Shown in pieces: positions 11,280 through 20,796 of a stretch of 64,000 bases of DNA. The stretch covers positions 372,001-436,000 of the forward strand of contig NZ_JAHRYQ010000001.1 of NCBI RefSeq assembly GCF_020622065.1, read 5' to 3'. The stretch's first letter is position 1. Every line of letters begins with the position of its first letter. The stretch is from Geothrix sp. GTDB taxonomy: Bacteria; Acidobacteriota; Holophagae; Holophagales; Holophagaceae. A model generated the notes under the pieces. It saw nothing but the letters and a program-made list of their open reading frames with translations, was not told the origin of the DNA and searched no databases. Position numbers and translations under genes: made by a program.

Positions 11280-12559
11280 CGTTCCTTCAGGACCCCGGGG
11301 TCCCCCGTCAGGCCGAGGCGCAGGCGGGCGGGCTCCAGCCAGCGCCGCAGGGCGCCGTTCAGGGCTCCCAAGGTGAGGGTCTCCAGGCGGGCGGGATGGA
11401 CGGCCCGGCCGCGGACCTCGTTCATCGCCTCGGCGATCCGGGCCTCCGGATGCAGGGTGAGCAGGGCGCGGCCCGCGGTCCAGGCGGCGCGGGCGCGGCG
11501 CAGATCCACTTCGGTGAACCCGCGCTGCCGCAGGGCTTCCAGTCGCGCACCGAGGCTGGCCCGGGCCGCGGGGGCTGAGGTCTCGCCATCCAGCGTGGCC
11601 ACCAGGCACGGCGGTTCGATTCGCAGCTTCACGGGGTAGAGGGCGGGATCCTCGGGCAGCAGCAGCATGAGCAGGGCTTCCGCCTCCGGCGCGAGGTCGG
11701 CGGGGGCGGCGGCCACGGCCTGGACCCGCAGAGGGGCACCGGTTGCGGGGACCAGAAGCGGGTTCGGCACCGTGGCGGCCGGAGTGGGTGCGGCCGGGGC
11801 CGTGGATGTCGGGGCATTGGTTGCAGGGGCGGTGGAGGCCGGGGGTGCCGGGGGCGTGGCCGTCCAGGTGCCGAAACTCAGCAACACGAGCCGCTTCGCC
11901 TGTTCCAGACCCAGGTCGCCGTGCAGGATCAACACGGCCCGGTCGGGGCGGAAGGCCCGGGCCCGGAAGGCCAGCAGATCCTCCAGGGTGACGGCGCCCA
12001 GGCCGGCGATGGTCGGCGTCCGGAGCGACTGTTCCGGTTCGAGGGCGCGGCGCAACCGCGCATGGGGCGAAGCGTCCAGGCGGCCGGCTTCCCGCCAGCA
12101 GGCGAGGCGCTGGACCTCCAGGACGAAGGGATCGAAGACCGCCCGGAGCACCCGGTCCGCCAGCAGGCCGAGGGCCCGGTCCTGGTCTCGGCTCCGGGCC
12201 ACCAGGCGCCAGGAAATGCCCTCGTGGTCCAGCCCTTGAACCAGCCGGATCCCCGAGCCCTCCAGGGCTTCATCGATGTCCTGGGCCTTCAGGGATCCCG
12301 CATCGGCCTGGTCGAGCATGCGCAGGGCCAGGACCGCGAGTTCGGGACGGCCGGGCGGCCCGTCGCCGGGTTCCAGGTCCAGTTGGAGGCGGATCCGCAC
12401 CAGGGGCCGCTCGTGATCCTCCAGGTGCACCACGCGAAGGCCGTTGGGCAGGGTGAACCGTTGGACGCCGACGGGACCCGCGGGCGACTGGGCCCAGATC
12501 AGGCCCGGGAGGGCGAGGGTGGCCCAGGCGGTGGTCAGGGCCGTGGCCAGGGGTCTCAT
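11276..12559 (-). CDS. M16-family-like protein without zinc motif (second of pair)
   Basis: The 427-residue exported protein has a signal peptide ending in WAQS. It has the M16 (pitrilysin/processing peptidase) start FTLPNGLRVVHLEDHERPLVRIRLQLDL and a typical domain boundary (ILHGDLGLEQAKRLV), then an Ala/Pro/Thr linker (about 240-275). The HxxEH metal motif is absent where it should follow (LAVLALRMLDQAD). M16 partners without the motif normally assist an active partner. The start overlaps the upstream M16-like gene by 4 nt (ATGA), so the two are co-translated. Confidence 0.8.
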   Translation of the reverse strand: MRPLATALTTAWATLALPGLIWAQSPAGPVGVQRFTLPNGLRVVHLEDHERPLVRIRLQLDLEPGDGPPGRPELAVLALRMLDQADAGSLKAQDIDEALEGSGIRLVQGLDHEGISWRLVARSRDQDRALGLLADRVLRAVFDPFVLEVQRLACWREAGRLDASPHARLRRALEPEQSLRTPTIAGLGAVTLEDLLAFRARAFRPDRAVLILHGDLGLEQAKRLVLLSFGTWTATPPAPPASTAPATNAPTSTAPAAPTPAATVPNPLLVPATGAPLRVQAVAAAPADLAPEAEALLMLLLPEDPALYPVKLRIEPPCLVATLDGETSAPAARASLGARLEALRQRGFTEVDLRRARAAWTAGRALLTLHPEARIAEAMNEVRGRAVHPARLETLTLGALNGALRRWLEPARLRLGLTGDPGVLKER

Positions 12560-14235
12560 CGTTTCTCCGGAGCGAGCTGGGCCTCGAGCAGCTTGAGGGT
12601 GCGGAGGCGTTCGCTGGCATTGAGCATCCGGAGCTGCCGGAGGCCTTCGGCCACCAGGTGCTCGCGCTGGGCGAGGTCCTCGATGCGCGTGGCGGCCAGG
12701 GCCTTCAGGACCCGCGCCATCTCGGCATCCAGCGGGTCCTTGCCCTCGTCAGCGTCCGGTTGCAGCAGGACGGTGGTGCGGTGGGTGGGTCTCAGCCAGG
12801 TCCGTGCCGCGGCCTGGACGGCCTCGGGGCCGAGGGTCCGCAGGCGCTGGATCTCCAGGTCCGAGAGACGCCAGTCCCCGCCCTCGACCCAGGCGAGGCC
12901 CAGGCTCCGGGCCAGGTTGGCGGGGTCATCCTGGGCGACCAGGTGATCCACCTCGAGGCGGGCCAAGGCCTTCTGCCATTCGTCCAGGGGGATGGGCTCC
13001 TGCTGGAGGCGCAGGATCTCCGTATGCAAGGCGCCTTCCACTTCCGCGAGGCTGTGCCCCTCGGCTGGAGTCAGGTCGGCGACCAGGAGGCCCCGCAGCC
13101 GGCCGCCGGGCACATCCAGCTGGATTTCCGCATGTTCGGCCAGGGCCTTCTGGGCCACGAGCTTGAGGGGCAGGCGGCTTGACCGGCCACCCCCGAGCAG
13201 CTGGGCCGCCATGCAGAGGGCGAGGTGGTCGGCCTGGGCCCGGGGGGGGATGCGCCAGCCCACCAGCAGGCGGGGGGCCGCCCCCAGGGCGGCCTGGACC
13301 CGCCGATCCCCCAGGTCCGCCGGGATCTCCGGGAGGATCGGATCCTCGACCTCCTTGGTGGCCGGCAGGAGGCCGAAGTGGCGCTCCACGACGGGCCGCA
13401 CCGCATCCATGCCGAGGCTGCCCACGACGATTAGGATGAGGCGCTCCGGACCGCAGGCATGCCGCGCCCAGGCCCGGAGGTCGGAGCGGCGCAGGGCCTC
13501 GATCGCCGGCAGGTTGTCGGCCAGATCGCGGCCATAGGGGTGGCCGGGCAGGGCGGCGCCCCGCAGCAGGGCGATGCCCTGGCGCCCGGGCAGCCGCAGG
13601 TCCGCGATGAGCGCCGAGCGGGCCTGCGAGAAGCGGCTCAGCTGGAGTGTGGCCAGGCGCTGGGCCTCGGTGCGGCACCAGAACTCGAAAGCCTCGGTGG
13701 GAAGCTCAGTCTGCACCACGAGGGCATCCGGCCCGGCGCTGGCGGTCTGGTGCCCACCCCTGGCCGCGTAGGTGTCCGCCAGAGGCGAGGCTGAAAACCG
13801 GACCCGCAGGGCGGCCTGCAGGGCCTGGAGACTCGACTCCAGGGCTGGGGCCTGGGTGGCCGTGGCAGGATCCTTCTGTAGGCGCAGCCGCTCCAGGCGG
13901 AGGGCCTCCAACAGGCCCTCCTCCTGCTGCAGGAGGGCATCCAGGGAGGCCGGCCCATGGGCGGAATCCAGGTCCTCGGGCCAGGTGGCGCCATAGAGGG
14001 CCCGGGCCAGCAGATCCGTGGCGCCGGCCAGGGCCGGGGGCTCCTCGGCCCGGCCCCGGCGGAAGACCAGGGTCGCGTGGAAGGCCGTCAGGTCGCGCCG
14101 CTCGACGACCAGGAGGCGGATCCCGTTCGCCAGCCGCCGTTCCTGGACATCGCTCAAGCCAGGGGCCTGGGCCCGCAGGCTGGAGGGGGTGAGAAGCCCG
14201 GAGATGGCGACAAGGATCGGGACCAGGAATCGCAT
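12556..14235 (-). CDS. M16-family-like protein without zinc motif (first of pair)
   Basis: The 559-residue product starts with a signal peptide (MRFLVPILVAISGLLTPSSLRAQ). It carries M16 hallmarks: RRLANGIRLLVVERRD, VFRRGRAEEPPALAGATDLLARAL, HPYGRDLADNLPAI and LLGGGRSSRL. At the expected HxxEH position the sequence is GATDLLARAL, so it should be catalytically inactive. A longer reading frame exists upstream, but the ATG at 14235 begins the signal peptide. It is the first gene of a two-gene M16-like operon. Confidence 0.8.
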   Translation of the reverse strand: MRFLVPILVAISGLLTPSSLRAQAPGLSDVQERRLANGIRLLVVERRDLTAFHATLVFRRGRAEEPPALAGATDLLARALYGATWPEDLDSAHGPASLDALLQQEEGLLEALRLERLRLQKDPATATQAPALESSLQALQAALRVRFSASPLADTYAARGGHQTASAGPDALVVQTELPTEAFEFWCRTEAQRLATLQLSRFSQARSALIADLRLPGRQGIALLRGAALPGHPYGRDLADNLPAIEALRRSDLRAWARHACGPERLILIVVGSLGMDAVRPVVERHFGLLPATKEVEDPILPEIPADLGDRRVQAALGAAPRLLVGWRIPPRAQADHLALCMAAQLLGGGRSSRLPLKLVAQKALAEHAEIQLDVPGGRLRGLLVADLTPAEGHSLAEVEGALHTEILRLQQEPIPLDEWQKALARLEVDHLVAQDDPANLARSLGLAWVEGGDWRLSDLEIQRLRTLGPEAVQAAARTWLRPTHRTTVLLQPDADEGKDPLDAEMARVLKALAATRIEDLAQREHLVAEGLRQLRMLNASERLRTLKLLEAQLAPEKR

Positions 14236-14261
14236 GGTCCCCAGGGTAGCCCGGGAGGGCG

Positions 14262-15167
14262 TTATTTGACTCGGATGCTGCCGTTGGTGGTCTCGAGGCG
14301 GATCGCCTGCGACCGTCCGGGCACTTTCAGATGGGCGCTGTGCTTGGAGATCTCGATCACCTGGGCCCCGGGCACCTTGATGTCCAGTGAGCCATTGCTG
14401 TTCTCGGCGACCAGGTCGCCCGTGGCCCTGCCCAGCTCGACTTCGATGCTGCCGTTGGTGGACTCGAGATGGATGCCTTCGCCCCACCCGTCCAGGTTGC
14501 GGGCGCGGATGCTGCCGTTGGTGGTCTCGAGGTTGATGCCGCCCTCCACATCCTCGAGCACGATGCGGCCGTTGGTGGTGCTGCCCCTGAGGCGGGCGGC
14601 CAAGCCGCGGCCCTCGATGGGGCCGTTGGTGGTGTCGACCTGTACTTCACCGCGGACGCGGGTGATGAGGATGGCGCCGTTGGTGGCCTCGCAGCGGGCG
14701 TAGCCCTCGAGGTTCTCCACGGCCACCGTGCCGTTGGTGGTGCGGAAGTGGCCCAGAAGCTTCCGGGGCACCTGCAGGGTCATCTCGCAGCGGGGGCTGA
14801 TGTAGACGCCGAAGCTCCAGGAGGGCTGCTGGAAGACCGCCTCGATGTCGAGGTCCTGTCCCTTCCGCTGGAGCACCAGCTCAACCCGGCGCCGCTCGCT
14901 GTCGCGGATCTGTGCGGTGAGGGCCACCTCATCCCGCTCCCAGCCGGTCACCCGGATGCCGCCGTTGCGGTTCTTGACCCAGAGTTTCGATCCCTGGGCC
15001 AACTTCTCCGTCCGCTGCTCCGTGCGCGATCCCGTCGGCAGGTCCACGCCGATCATGGGCGCTGGCGGGGCCGGGGGCGCGGGCGGCGGTGGGGGGGGCG
15101 GCGGAACCTGCGCCAGCAGCGCACTCCCGACCAATAATAGGGGGATCCAGCGGCTGGAAACGGTCAT
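14262..15167 (-). CDS. DUF4097-like secreted repeat protein (TTNGSI type)
   Basis: The 301-residue protein has a signal peptide, a Pro-rich linker (about residues 22-37), then repeated strands built around T-T-N-G-S/P/R-I (at least eight copies of NG-I spaced about 20-25 residues). This is the DUF4097/putative-adhesin pattern, predicted to form a right-handed beta-helix. The ATG at 15167 has GGGAG 5-9 nt upstream. A paralogue with T-V-N-G-G-I repeats lies at 27512-28324. The function is unknown. Confidence 0.75.
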   Translation of the reverse strand: MTVSSRWIPLLLVGSALLAQVPPPPPPPPAPPAPPAPMIGVDLPTGSRTEQRTEKLAQGSKLWVKNRNGGIRVTGWERDEVALTAQIRDSERRRVELVLQRKGQDLDIEAVFQQPSWSFGVYISPRCEMTLQVPRKLLGHFRTTNGTVAVENLEGYARCEATNGAILITRVRGEVQVDTTNGPIEGRGLAARLRGSTTNGRIVLEDVEGGINLETTNGSIRARNLDGWGEGIHLESTNGSIEVELGRATGDLVAENSNGSLDIKVPGAQVIEISKHSAHLKVPGRSQAIRLETTNGSIRVK

Positions 15168-15277
15168 GGCGACTCCCGTGGGAGAAAGAACCAGGGCGGG
15201 CCTGGGTGAGAAGTTCACGCTCCGGGGTCGGAGGCGTTTAGTCAGGTTAACCTGGAAGGTCCCCCCGGGAGTCCGCC

Positions 15278-16450
15278 ATGTCCGCTTATGTCCTCTCTGC
15301 CACCCGCACCGCCGTCGGCTCCTTCGGGGGTGCCCTGAAACCCCTGAATGCGGTGCAGATGGGCGCCCTGGCCATCGCCGAGGCCCTGGTCCGGGCCGGG
15401 GTGGAGCCGGCTGCCGTGGGTGATGTGGTGCTGGGCAATGTGCTCCAGGCCGGCAGCGGCCAGAATGTGGCCCGCCTGGCAGCGCTCAAGGCGGGCCTGC
15501 CCCACGCCACGCCGGCCCATACGCCCAACCAGGTCTGCGGATCGGGCCTCAAGGCCGTCGCCCTCGGCGCCCAGTCCATCCTGATGGGCGATGCGGACTT
15601 CGTGGTGGCCGGCGGCACCGAGAGCATGTCCAACGCGCCCTACCTGCTGCCCGCGGCCCGCTGGGGCGCTCGGATGGGCCACGCCCAGCTCGTCGACAGC
15701 ATGATCCAGGACGGCCTCTGGTGCGGCCACGGCGACACCCACATGGGCATCACCGCCGAGAATGTCGCCGCCAAGCACGGCATCACGCGCGAAGCCCAGG
15801 ATGCCTTCGCGCTTCAGAGCCAGCTGAAAGCCGCCGCCGCCCAGGCTGCCGGGGCCTTCGACCGGGAGGTGTTCGCGGTCACCTTGGCGGGCAAGAAGGG
15901 CGACACGGTCTTCAACCGCGACGAGTACATCAAGACCGACGCCTCCGCCGAGGGACTGGCCAAGCTCAAGCCCGCCTTCAAGAAGGACGGCACGGTGACC
16001 GCCGGCAACGCCAGCGGCATCAATGACGGCGCCGCAGCCCTGGTGCTGGCCACCGAAGCCGCCGCGAAGTCGCACCAGCCCATCGCCCGCATCCTCGGCT
16101 TCGCCCAGGCAGGCGTGGACCCCGCCACCATGGGCCTGGGGCCCGTGCCCGCCATCCGGAAGCTCCTGGCGAAGACCGGCGTGAAGCTGGCCGACATCGA
16201 CCTCTTCGAGCTGAACGAGGCCTTCGCTGCCCAGAGCCTGGGCGTGCTGGCGGAACTGCCGGAGCTCGATCCCACCAAGGTGAACCTGCGCGGCGGCGCC
16301 ATCGCCCTGGGCCACCCCATCGGGGCCAGCGGCACCCGCATTCTGGTGACCCTCCTGCATCTGCTCCAGGACGAGCGCAAGAAGCTCGGTCTCGCCGCCC
16401 TTTGCATCGGCGGCGGCCAGGGCGTGGCCATGCTGGTCGAGCGCCTCTAG
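15278..16450 (+). CDS. atoB: Acetyl-CoA C-acetyltransferase (thiolase)
   Basis: The 390-residue enzyme interconverts two acetyl-CoA and acetoacetyl-CoA, or cleaves 3-ketoacyl-CoA. All thiolase residues are visible: the nucleophilic Cys in [17 protein letters not shown], the His in [14 protein letters not shown], and the second Cys in CIGGGQG. The short length and those motifs fit the biosynthetic/degradative acetoacetyl-CoA type; substrate chain length cannot be told. A short gap separates it from ftsE. Confidence 0.93.
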   Translation: MSAYVLSATRTAVGSFGGALKPLNAVQMGALAIAEALVRAGVEPAAVGDVVLGNVLQAGSGQNVARLAALKAGLPHATPAHTPNQVCGSGLKAVALGAQSILMGDADFVVAGGTESMSNAPYLLPAARWGARMGHAQLVDSMIQDGLWCGHGDTHMGITAENVAAKHGITREAQDAFALQSQLKAAAAQAAGAFDREVFAVTLAGKKGDTVFNRDEYIKTDASAEGLAKLKPAFKKDGTVTAGNASGINDGAAALVLATEAAAKSHQPIARILGFAQAGVDPATMGLGPVPAIRKLLAKTGVKLADIDLFELNEAFAAQSLGVLAELPELDPTKVNLRGGAIALGHPIGASGTRILVTLLHLLQDERKKLGLAALCIGGGQGVAMLVERL

Positions 16451-16467
16451 ATGAGGATCGGGCTCCC

Positions 16468-17154
<687 letters not shown>

Positions 17155-17196
17155 GGCGTGGTTGGCGGTAGTCTGGAAGCTGCAGACTGGATTCCC

Positions 17197-17784
17197 ATGG
17201 CCCAACCCCTCACCGATGCCAAGTTCGTCACTTCCGCGGCCGACGCGAAGAAGCTCGGGGTCTGCCACGCGGAGGTGGCTTTCGTGGGGCGCAGCAATGT
17301 GGGGAAATCCTCCCTGCTGAACGCCCTGGCCAACCAGAAGCAGCTGGCGCGGGTGTCCAAGACGCCGGGCCGCACGCGACTCATCAATGTGTTCCTCACC
17401 GGCCCCGACCGCTGGATCGTGGACCTGCCGGGCTACGGCTTCGCCACCGGCCCCGCGGCCGAGCGGGCCACCTGGCAGAAGATGGTCGAGGGCTACCTCA
17501 CGGGGCGCGCCACGCTGCGCATGGTCTTTGTGCTGGTGGATGCGGAAGTGGGTCCCACCAAGCTGGACCACCAGATGATCGAGTGGCTGCGCGCCGAGAG
17601 CCTGCCCCACCGCATCGTGGCCACCAAGGCCGACCAGGTGAAGCCGAGCAAGGCCCTCAAGCAGCGCAAGGATGTGGCGGCCGACCTGGGCCTGCACGCC
17701 AACGACATCGCCTGGGTGAGCGCCGGCAAGGGCACCGGCATTCCCGAGCTGCGCCGCGAAGTGGCCGACCTACTGAATCTTTAG
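17197..17784 (+). CDS. engB: Ribosome biogenesis GTPase EngB (YihA/YsxC)
   Basis: EngB is an essential small GTPase in large ribosomal subunit assembly. The 195-residue protein has all G motifs: GRSNVGKSS (G1), TPGRT (G2), DLPGYG (G3), TKAD (G4) and SAGKG (G5). The ATG at 17197 is preferred to a GTG 39 nt upstream because it matches the family's N-terminus (AKFVTSAA). It overlaps the convergent VanZ/LpxH-like gene by 4 nt. Confidence 0.95.
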   Translation: MAQPLTDAKFVTSAADAKKLGVCHAEVAFVGRSNVGKSSLLNALANQKQLARVSKTPGRTRLINVFLTGPDRWIVDLPGYGFATGPAAERATWQKMVEGYLTGRATLRMVFVLVDAEVGPTKLDHQMIEWLRAESLPHRIVATKADQVKPSKALKQRKDVAADLGLHANDIAWVSAGKGTGIPELRREVADLLNL

Positions 17785-18851
17785 AGATCCTCGACCCGAC
17801 CGTTCCGCCACACCATGAACCGCCCCTCATGCGCCCAGGGCAGGGCGAGGCCGTTGGCCTCCCCTTCGCGGGTGTGGAAGTGGCCGGTGAGGAAGGTCGT
17901 GCCAGGATGCGCTTCAGCGGCGGCGCGGAAGGCCTCGCGGGGGAAGGCCAGTTTGTAGGCGGCGTTGGTGGTGCGGAGCTTCCGTTCCATCCAGGCGGAA
18001 ACCCGGCGGGCCGTGCCACCGGGCATGAGACGGAACACCAGCCACAGCAGGCCCGAGCGCGAGGCCAGGTTCCACAGCCGGTACTGTCGGTCCGCGGTGT
18101 TGATGAGGTCGCCGTGCTCCCAGGTCAGGGCCTCGCCTTCGAGGGTGCCGCCGATGCCTTCACCCATCAGGTCGAACCGCGCGGCGTGGGGATCCAGGAA
18201 GTACTCGCGGTTCCCCAGCCACAGGCCCACCCAGCGGCCGGCGGCGCGGCGCGCCGCCACCCAGGCGAGGAAGGTCCGCTGACCCTCGGTCTCCATGCCC
18301 GGAAGACCCACCCACACATCGAACACATCGCCGAGGAAGAGCCAGTCGGCTTCCGGGTGGGCGGCGGTGGCGGCGTCCAGACCCGTGAGGGTGGCGCCCC
18401 AGTGGGGATCGGCCACAAGGATGAGCTCCCGGGCGGGATCGGGCCGCTTCCTCTCGCCCCGCCACCAGGACAGGGCACCCAGGCGCCGCGTCGCCAGGAG
18501 GTGGAGAGAACCCGCGGTCAGCGCCAGGATGCCGCCCGTGGTATCGGCCACCCAGTCGCCGAACTCACAGGCGCGGCCGGGGACGAAGAACTGGTGCCAC
18601 TCGTCCGAAGCGCCGTAAAGGGACACGGCGGCCAGCACCAGGAGGTGGCGGCGGTACAGGGGCAGGTCGGGTCGGGTGATCCGCAGGGTCAGGTCCAGCG
18701 CCAGCGCCAGCGCCCCGAACACGGTGGCGTGGGCGCATTTGTCCAGGGGCGGTGGCAGCTGGATGCCGCCCGGATATTGCGATTGCGCGCTCAGCGAAAA
18801 AATGGCCGCAGCCACCGCCAGGGGAAGGATCCAGAGCCATCGCATGCGCAT
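17781..18851 (-). CDS. Fusion: VanZ-like membrane domain + LpxH-like phosphoesterase
   Basis: The 356-residue protein joins two domains. Residues 1-125 are VanZ-like: several membrane segments plus the signatures DKCAHATVFGAL and GASDEWHQFFVPGR...GDWVADTTGG. Residues about 143-356 resemble UDP-2,3-diacylglucosamine hydrolase (LpxH). The metal ligands D148 and H150 (ADPH), GDVFD, GNRE, EHGD and GHFH are all present, and a lid-like helical insert (NTADRQYRLWNL...MERKL) follows HGD. LpxH makes lipid X in lipid A synthesis. GNRE replaces the usual GNRD/GNHD. Enzyme identity is inferred; a related phosphatase is possible. Confidence 0.75.
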   Translation of the reverse strand: MRMRWLWILPLAVAAAIFSLSAQSQYPGGIQLPPPLDKCAHATVFGALALALDLTLRITRPDLPLYRRHLLVLAAVSLYGASDEWHQFFVPGRACEFGDWVADTTGGILALTAGSLHLLATRRLGALSWWRGERKRPDPARELILVADPHWGATLTGLDAATAAHPEADWLFLGDVFDVWVGLPGMETEGQRTFLAWVAARRAAGRWVGLWLGNREYFLDPHAARFDLMGEGIGGTLEGEALTWEHGDLINTADRQYRLWNLASRSGLLWLVFRLMPGGTARRVSAWMERKLRTTNAAYKLAFPREAFRAAAEAHPGTTFLTGHFHTREGEANGLALPWAHEGRFMVWRNGRVEDL

Positions 18852-19083
18852 GATTCATCGAACCACAGGCGGGGCGGGGAAGCGAACCGGCCCCGGGCCT
18901 CGTTACTTTGGGCGGGCATGAACCCGGCGCGAATGATATATTCGTAACTTACTTGTTTAAAGCAATTGGCATAAACCTGTCGGCGTCCACGGACAGATCC
19001 CCACCGGGTCCTCTGGGTTTTCCCTCCGGGCGGCGGGGAAGGGATCATGATGCAGATCCGGCACCGCCGATTCCCGACTCGCC

Positions 19084-20334
19084 ATGTCCACCGCACCTCT
19101 CAAGGCTGATCTCCGGCATGTGACCTACGCGCTTTCGGACGCGCTGGATCTGGTCGGCCTGAATGATGTCGGCCACGGCAAGCGGGTCGGCATCGTGGCC
19201 TACGCATGCGCCAGGCAGAAGGGGATGAGCGAGGCGGAGGCGACCTTCCTCTTCGACCTCGGCCTGCTGCACGACATCGGCGTGTCCTCCACCGAGGTCC
19301 ACCGCAGCCTCCTGGCGGAGTTCGACTGGGTGGGCTCTCCGCTGCACTGCGAGATCGGCTACCAGCTGCTGCAGGCCTTCCCGCCCCTGGCTGCCCTGGC
19401 GGTGCCGGTGAAGTACCACCACACGCGCTGGGACCAGGTCCCCACCTCCGGGGTGGGGCCCATGCAGGCGTGGCAGGCCAACCTGATCTTCCTGGCCGAC
19501 CGGGTCGACGCGCTGGCCGCGCCGTTCCACGGGGCGGGCACGGTGCTCCTGCACACCGGGGAGATCCGGGCTTTGATCCAGCAGCGTTCCGGGACCTTCT
19601 TCGCTCCCGAGCTGGTGGAGCTGTTCCTGGAGGCCTCCCGCTCCGAGGCGTTCTGGCTGCGCCTGGAGCCCCGCTCCGTCCAAACCTTCATCCAGGACAT
19701 CCTCGACCAGGGGGCGAGCTACGAGGCCTCCATGGGGGACCTCCGGCAGCTCGCAGAGATCTTCTCGCGGATCGTGGACGCCAAGAGCCCCTTCACGGCG
19801 GAGCATTCCCTGGGGGTGGCGGGACTTGCCCGGCTGCTGGCGGAGCGGTCGGGGCTGAGCGCCGACAGCTGCGCCAAGATCGAGATCGCCGGCCTTCTGC
19901 ACGATGTGGGCAAGCTCCGGGTTCCAGACGGCATCCTGGACAAGCCCGGCGCGCTGGATCAGCAGGAGCGGCAGATCATCAACACGCACAGCTTCGAGAC
20001 CTACCAGATCCTGCGCCACATCAAGGGCTTCGAGGAGATCACCCCCTGGGCCGCCTACCACCACGAGGAACCCGGAGGCAGCGGCTATCCCTTCCGCCTG
20101 GACGGCAGGACCCTGCCCATCGAGGCCCGTCTCCTCCGCGTGGCGGACATCTTCCAGGCGATGGTGCAGGACCGGCCCTACCGGAAGGGCCTGGACCGCG
20201 AGCAGGCGCTGGGCTTCCTGGAGCACCTGGTGGCCGCGGGCCGCCTGGAACCGGAGCTCGTGTCCCTGGTCGCCGCCTGCGGCGAGGAGGCCATGATCGC
20301 TGCGCAGCCGGGCCTGCGGACCAGCGCAGGCTAA
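19084..20334 (+). CDS. Tandem HD-domain protein with C-terminal HD-GYP
   Basis: The 416-residue cytoplasmic protein has two HD domains. The first (about residues 20-165) has LLHDIG and KYHHTRWD. The second (about 220-400) is HD-GYP: AEHSLGVAGLAR, GLLHDVGKLRVP, NTHSFETYQIL, YHHEE and GSGYP. HD-GYP domains hydrolyse cyclic di-GMP (or cGAMP), and the GYP motif is complete apart from the family variant GSGYP. No receiver or membrane sensor is fused, so the first HD may be regulatory. It is preceded by an AT-rich promoter-like stretch and followed by a terminator. Confidence 0.85.
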   Translation: MSTAPLKADLRHVTYALSDALDLVGLNDVGHGKRVGIVAYACARQKGMSEAEATFLFDLGLLHDIGVSSTEVHRSLLAEFDWVGSPLHCEIGYQLLQAFPPLAALAVPVKYHHTRWDQVPTSGVGPMQAWQANLIFLADRVDALAAPFHGAGTVLLHTGEIRALIQQRSGTFFAPELVELFLEASRSEAFWLRLEPRSVQTFIQDILDQGASYEASMGDLRQLAEIFSRIVDAKSPFTAEHSLGVAGLARLLAERSGLSADSCAKIEIAGLLHDVGKLRVPDGILDKPGALDQQERQIINTHSFETYQILRHIKGFEEITPWAAYHHEEPGGSGYPFRLDGRTLPIEARLLRVADIFQAMVQDRPYRKGLDREQALGFLEHLVAAGRLEPELVSLVAACGEEAMIAAQPGLRTSAG

Positions 20335-20362
20335 GACGGAAGGCGCAGACCCCTGATTGAAC

Positions 20363-20382
20363 GCCCCGCGACGGGGCTTTTT
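20363..20382 (+). terminator. Intrinsic terminator after the HD-GYP gene
   Basis: GCCCCG-CGA-CGGGGC followed by TTTTT, 29 nt after the stop codon. Confidence 0.9.
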
Positions 20383-20419
20383 CGATGCATCCGGCAGTGG
20401 CCCAACGGGGGACAAGGCT

Positions 20420-20480
20420 CTAGATCGAAGTATCTAAATAAAGAATATAGTAATGTTATTTTTGTTTTTTCATTGCATCG
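20420..20480 (+). promoter_or_regulatory. AT-rich promoter-like region
   Basis: This stretch is strikingly AT-rich against its GC-rich surroundings and lies just upstream of the small membrane protein gene. A possible -10 box TATAGT is at 20446-20451, without a convincing -35. The next 48 nt carry the leader up to AGGAGG. Confidence 0.35.
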
Positions 20481-20528
20481 TCACCTCGGAGATCTATGCT
20501 GACTCATCTACACCTTCAGGAGGTCACC

Positions 20529-20696
20529 ATGAGCTGGTTCCCGCTTTTCGCTCCCATCGCCATCGCGGTCGTGACCTTCTTCGGCGTCGACAATCCCAGC
20601 CGGGCCATCGCCCTGCTCCCCTATTTCGCCATCGTCAGCCTCATCTGGTTCGTGGTCGAAGGGCGGAAGGGCCTGAGGGTCGTCCGCACGCGGTAA
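20529..20696 (+). CDS. Small membrane protein, 55 residues
   Basis: The product is about 55 residues with two hydrophobic segments (about 3-20 and 26-42) and a basic C-terminus ending RKGLRVVRTR. The ATG at 20529 has a strong AGGAGG 6-11 nt upstream, which argues that it is translated. No family was recognised. It has its own AT-rich upstream region and lies between the HD-GYP gene and the tRNA pair. Confidence 0.6.
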   Translation: MSWFPLFAPIAIAVVTFFGVDNPSRAIALLPYFAIVSLIWFVVEGRKGLRVVRTR

Positions 20697-20769
20697 ACCA
20701 TCCACCTTCAGACTGGACCCGGGACGGTGGCATTCATCGCCCGGATCACCCGGACTAAACGAGCTGGGT

Positions 20770-20796
20770 GATCCTCCCTCAACACGAAGGAGGATC
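20770..20796. promoter_or_regulatory. Hairpin whose 3' arm is a perfect Shine-Dalgarno sequence
   Basis: GATCCTCC (20770-20777) pairs with GGAGGATC (20789-20796) across an 11-nt loop. The 3' arm sits in AAGGAGGATCC, and an ATG follows at 20803. It may be a weak terminator of the small membrane protein, or an SD-sequestering leader. The reading frame after the ATG runs into a terminator and antisense to tRNA-Glu, so a real gene is doubtful. Confidence 0.35.

Noticed and set aside
12556-14487. Upstream extension of the first M16-like gene to 14487
   Set aside because: The extra 84 residues are low-complexity shadow of the DUF4097-like gene; the ATG at 14235 begins a good signal peptide.
14262-15167. 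Repeats at about 70-bp spacing considered as a CRISPR-like array
   Set aside because: The repeats are short, imperfect, in frame and encode the TTNGSI protein motif; there is a signal peptide and one continuous frame.
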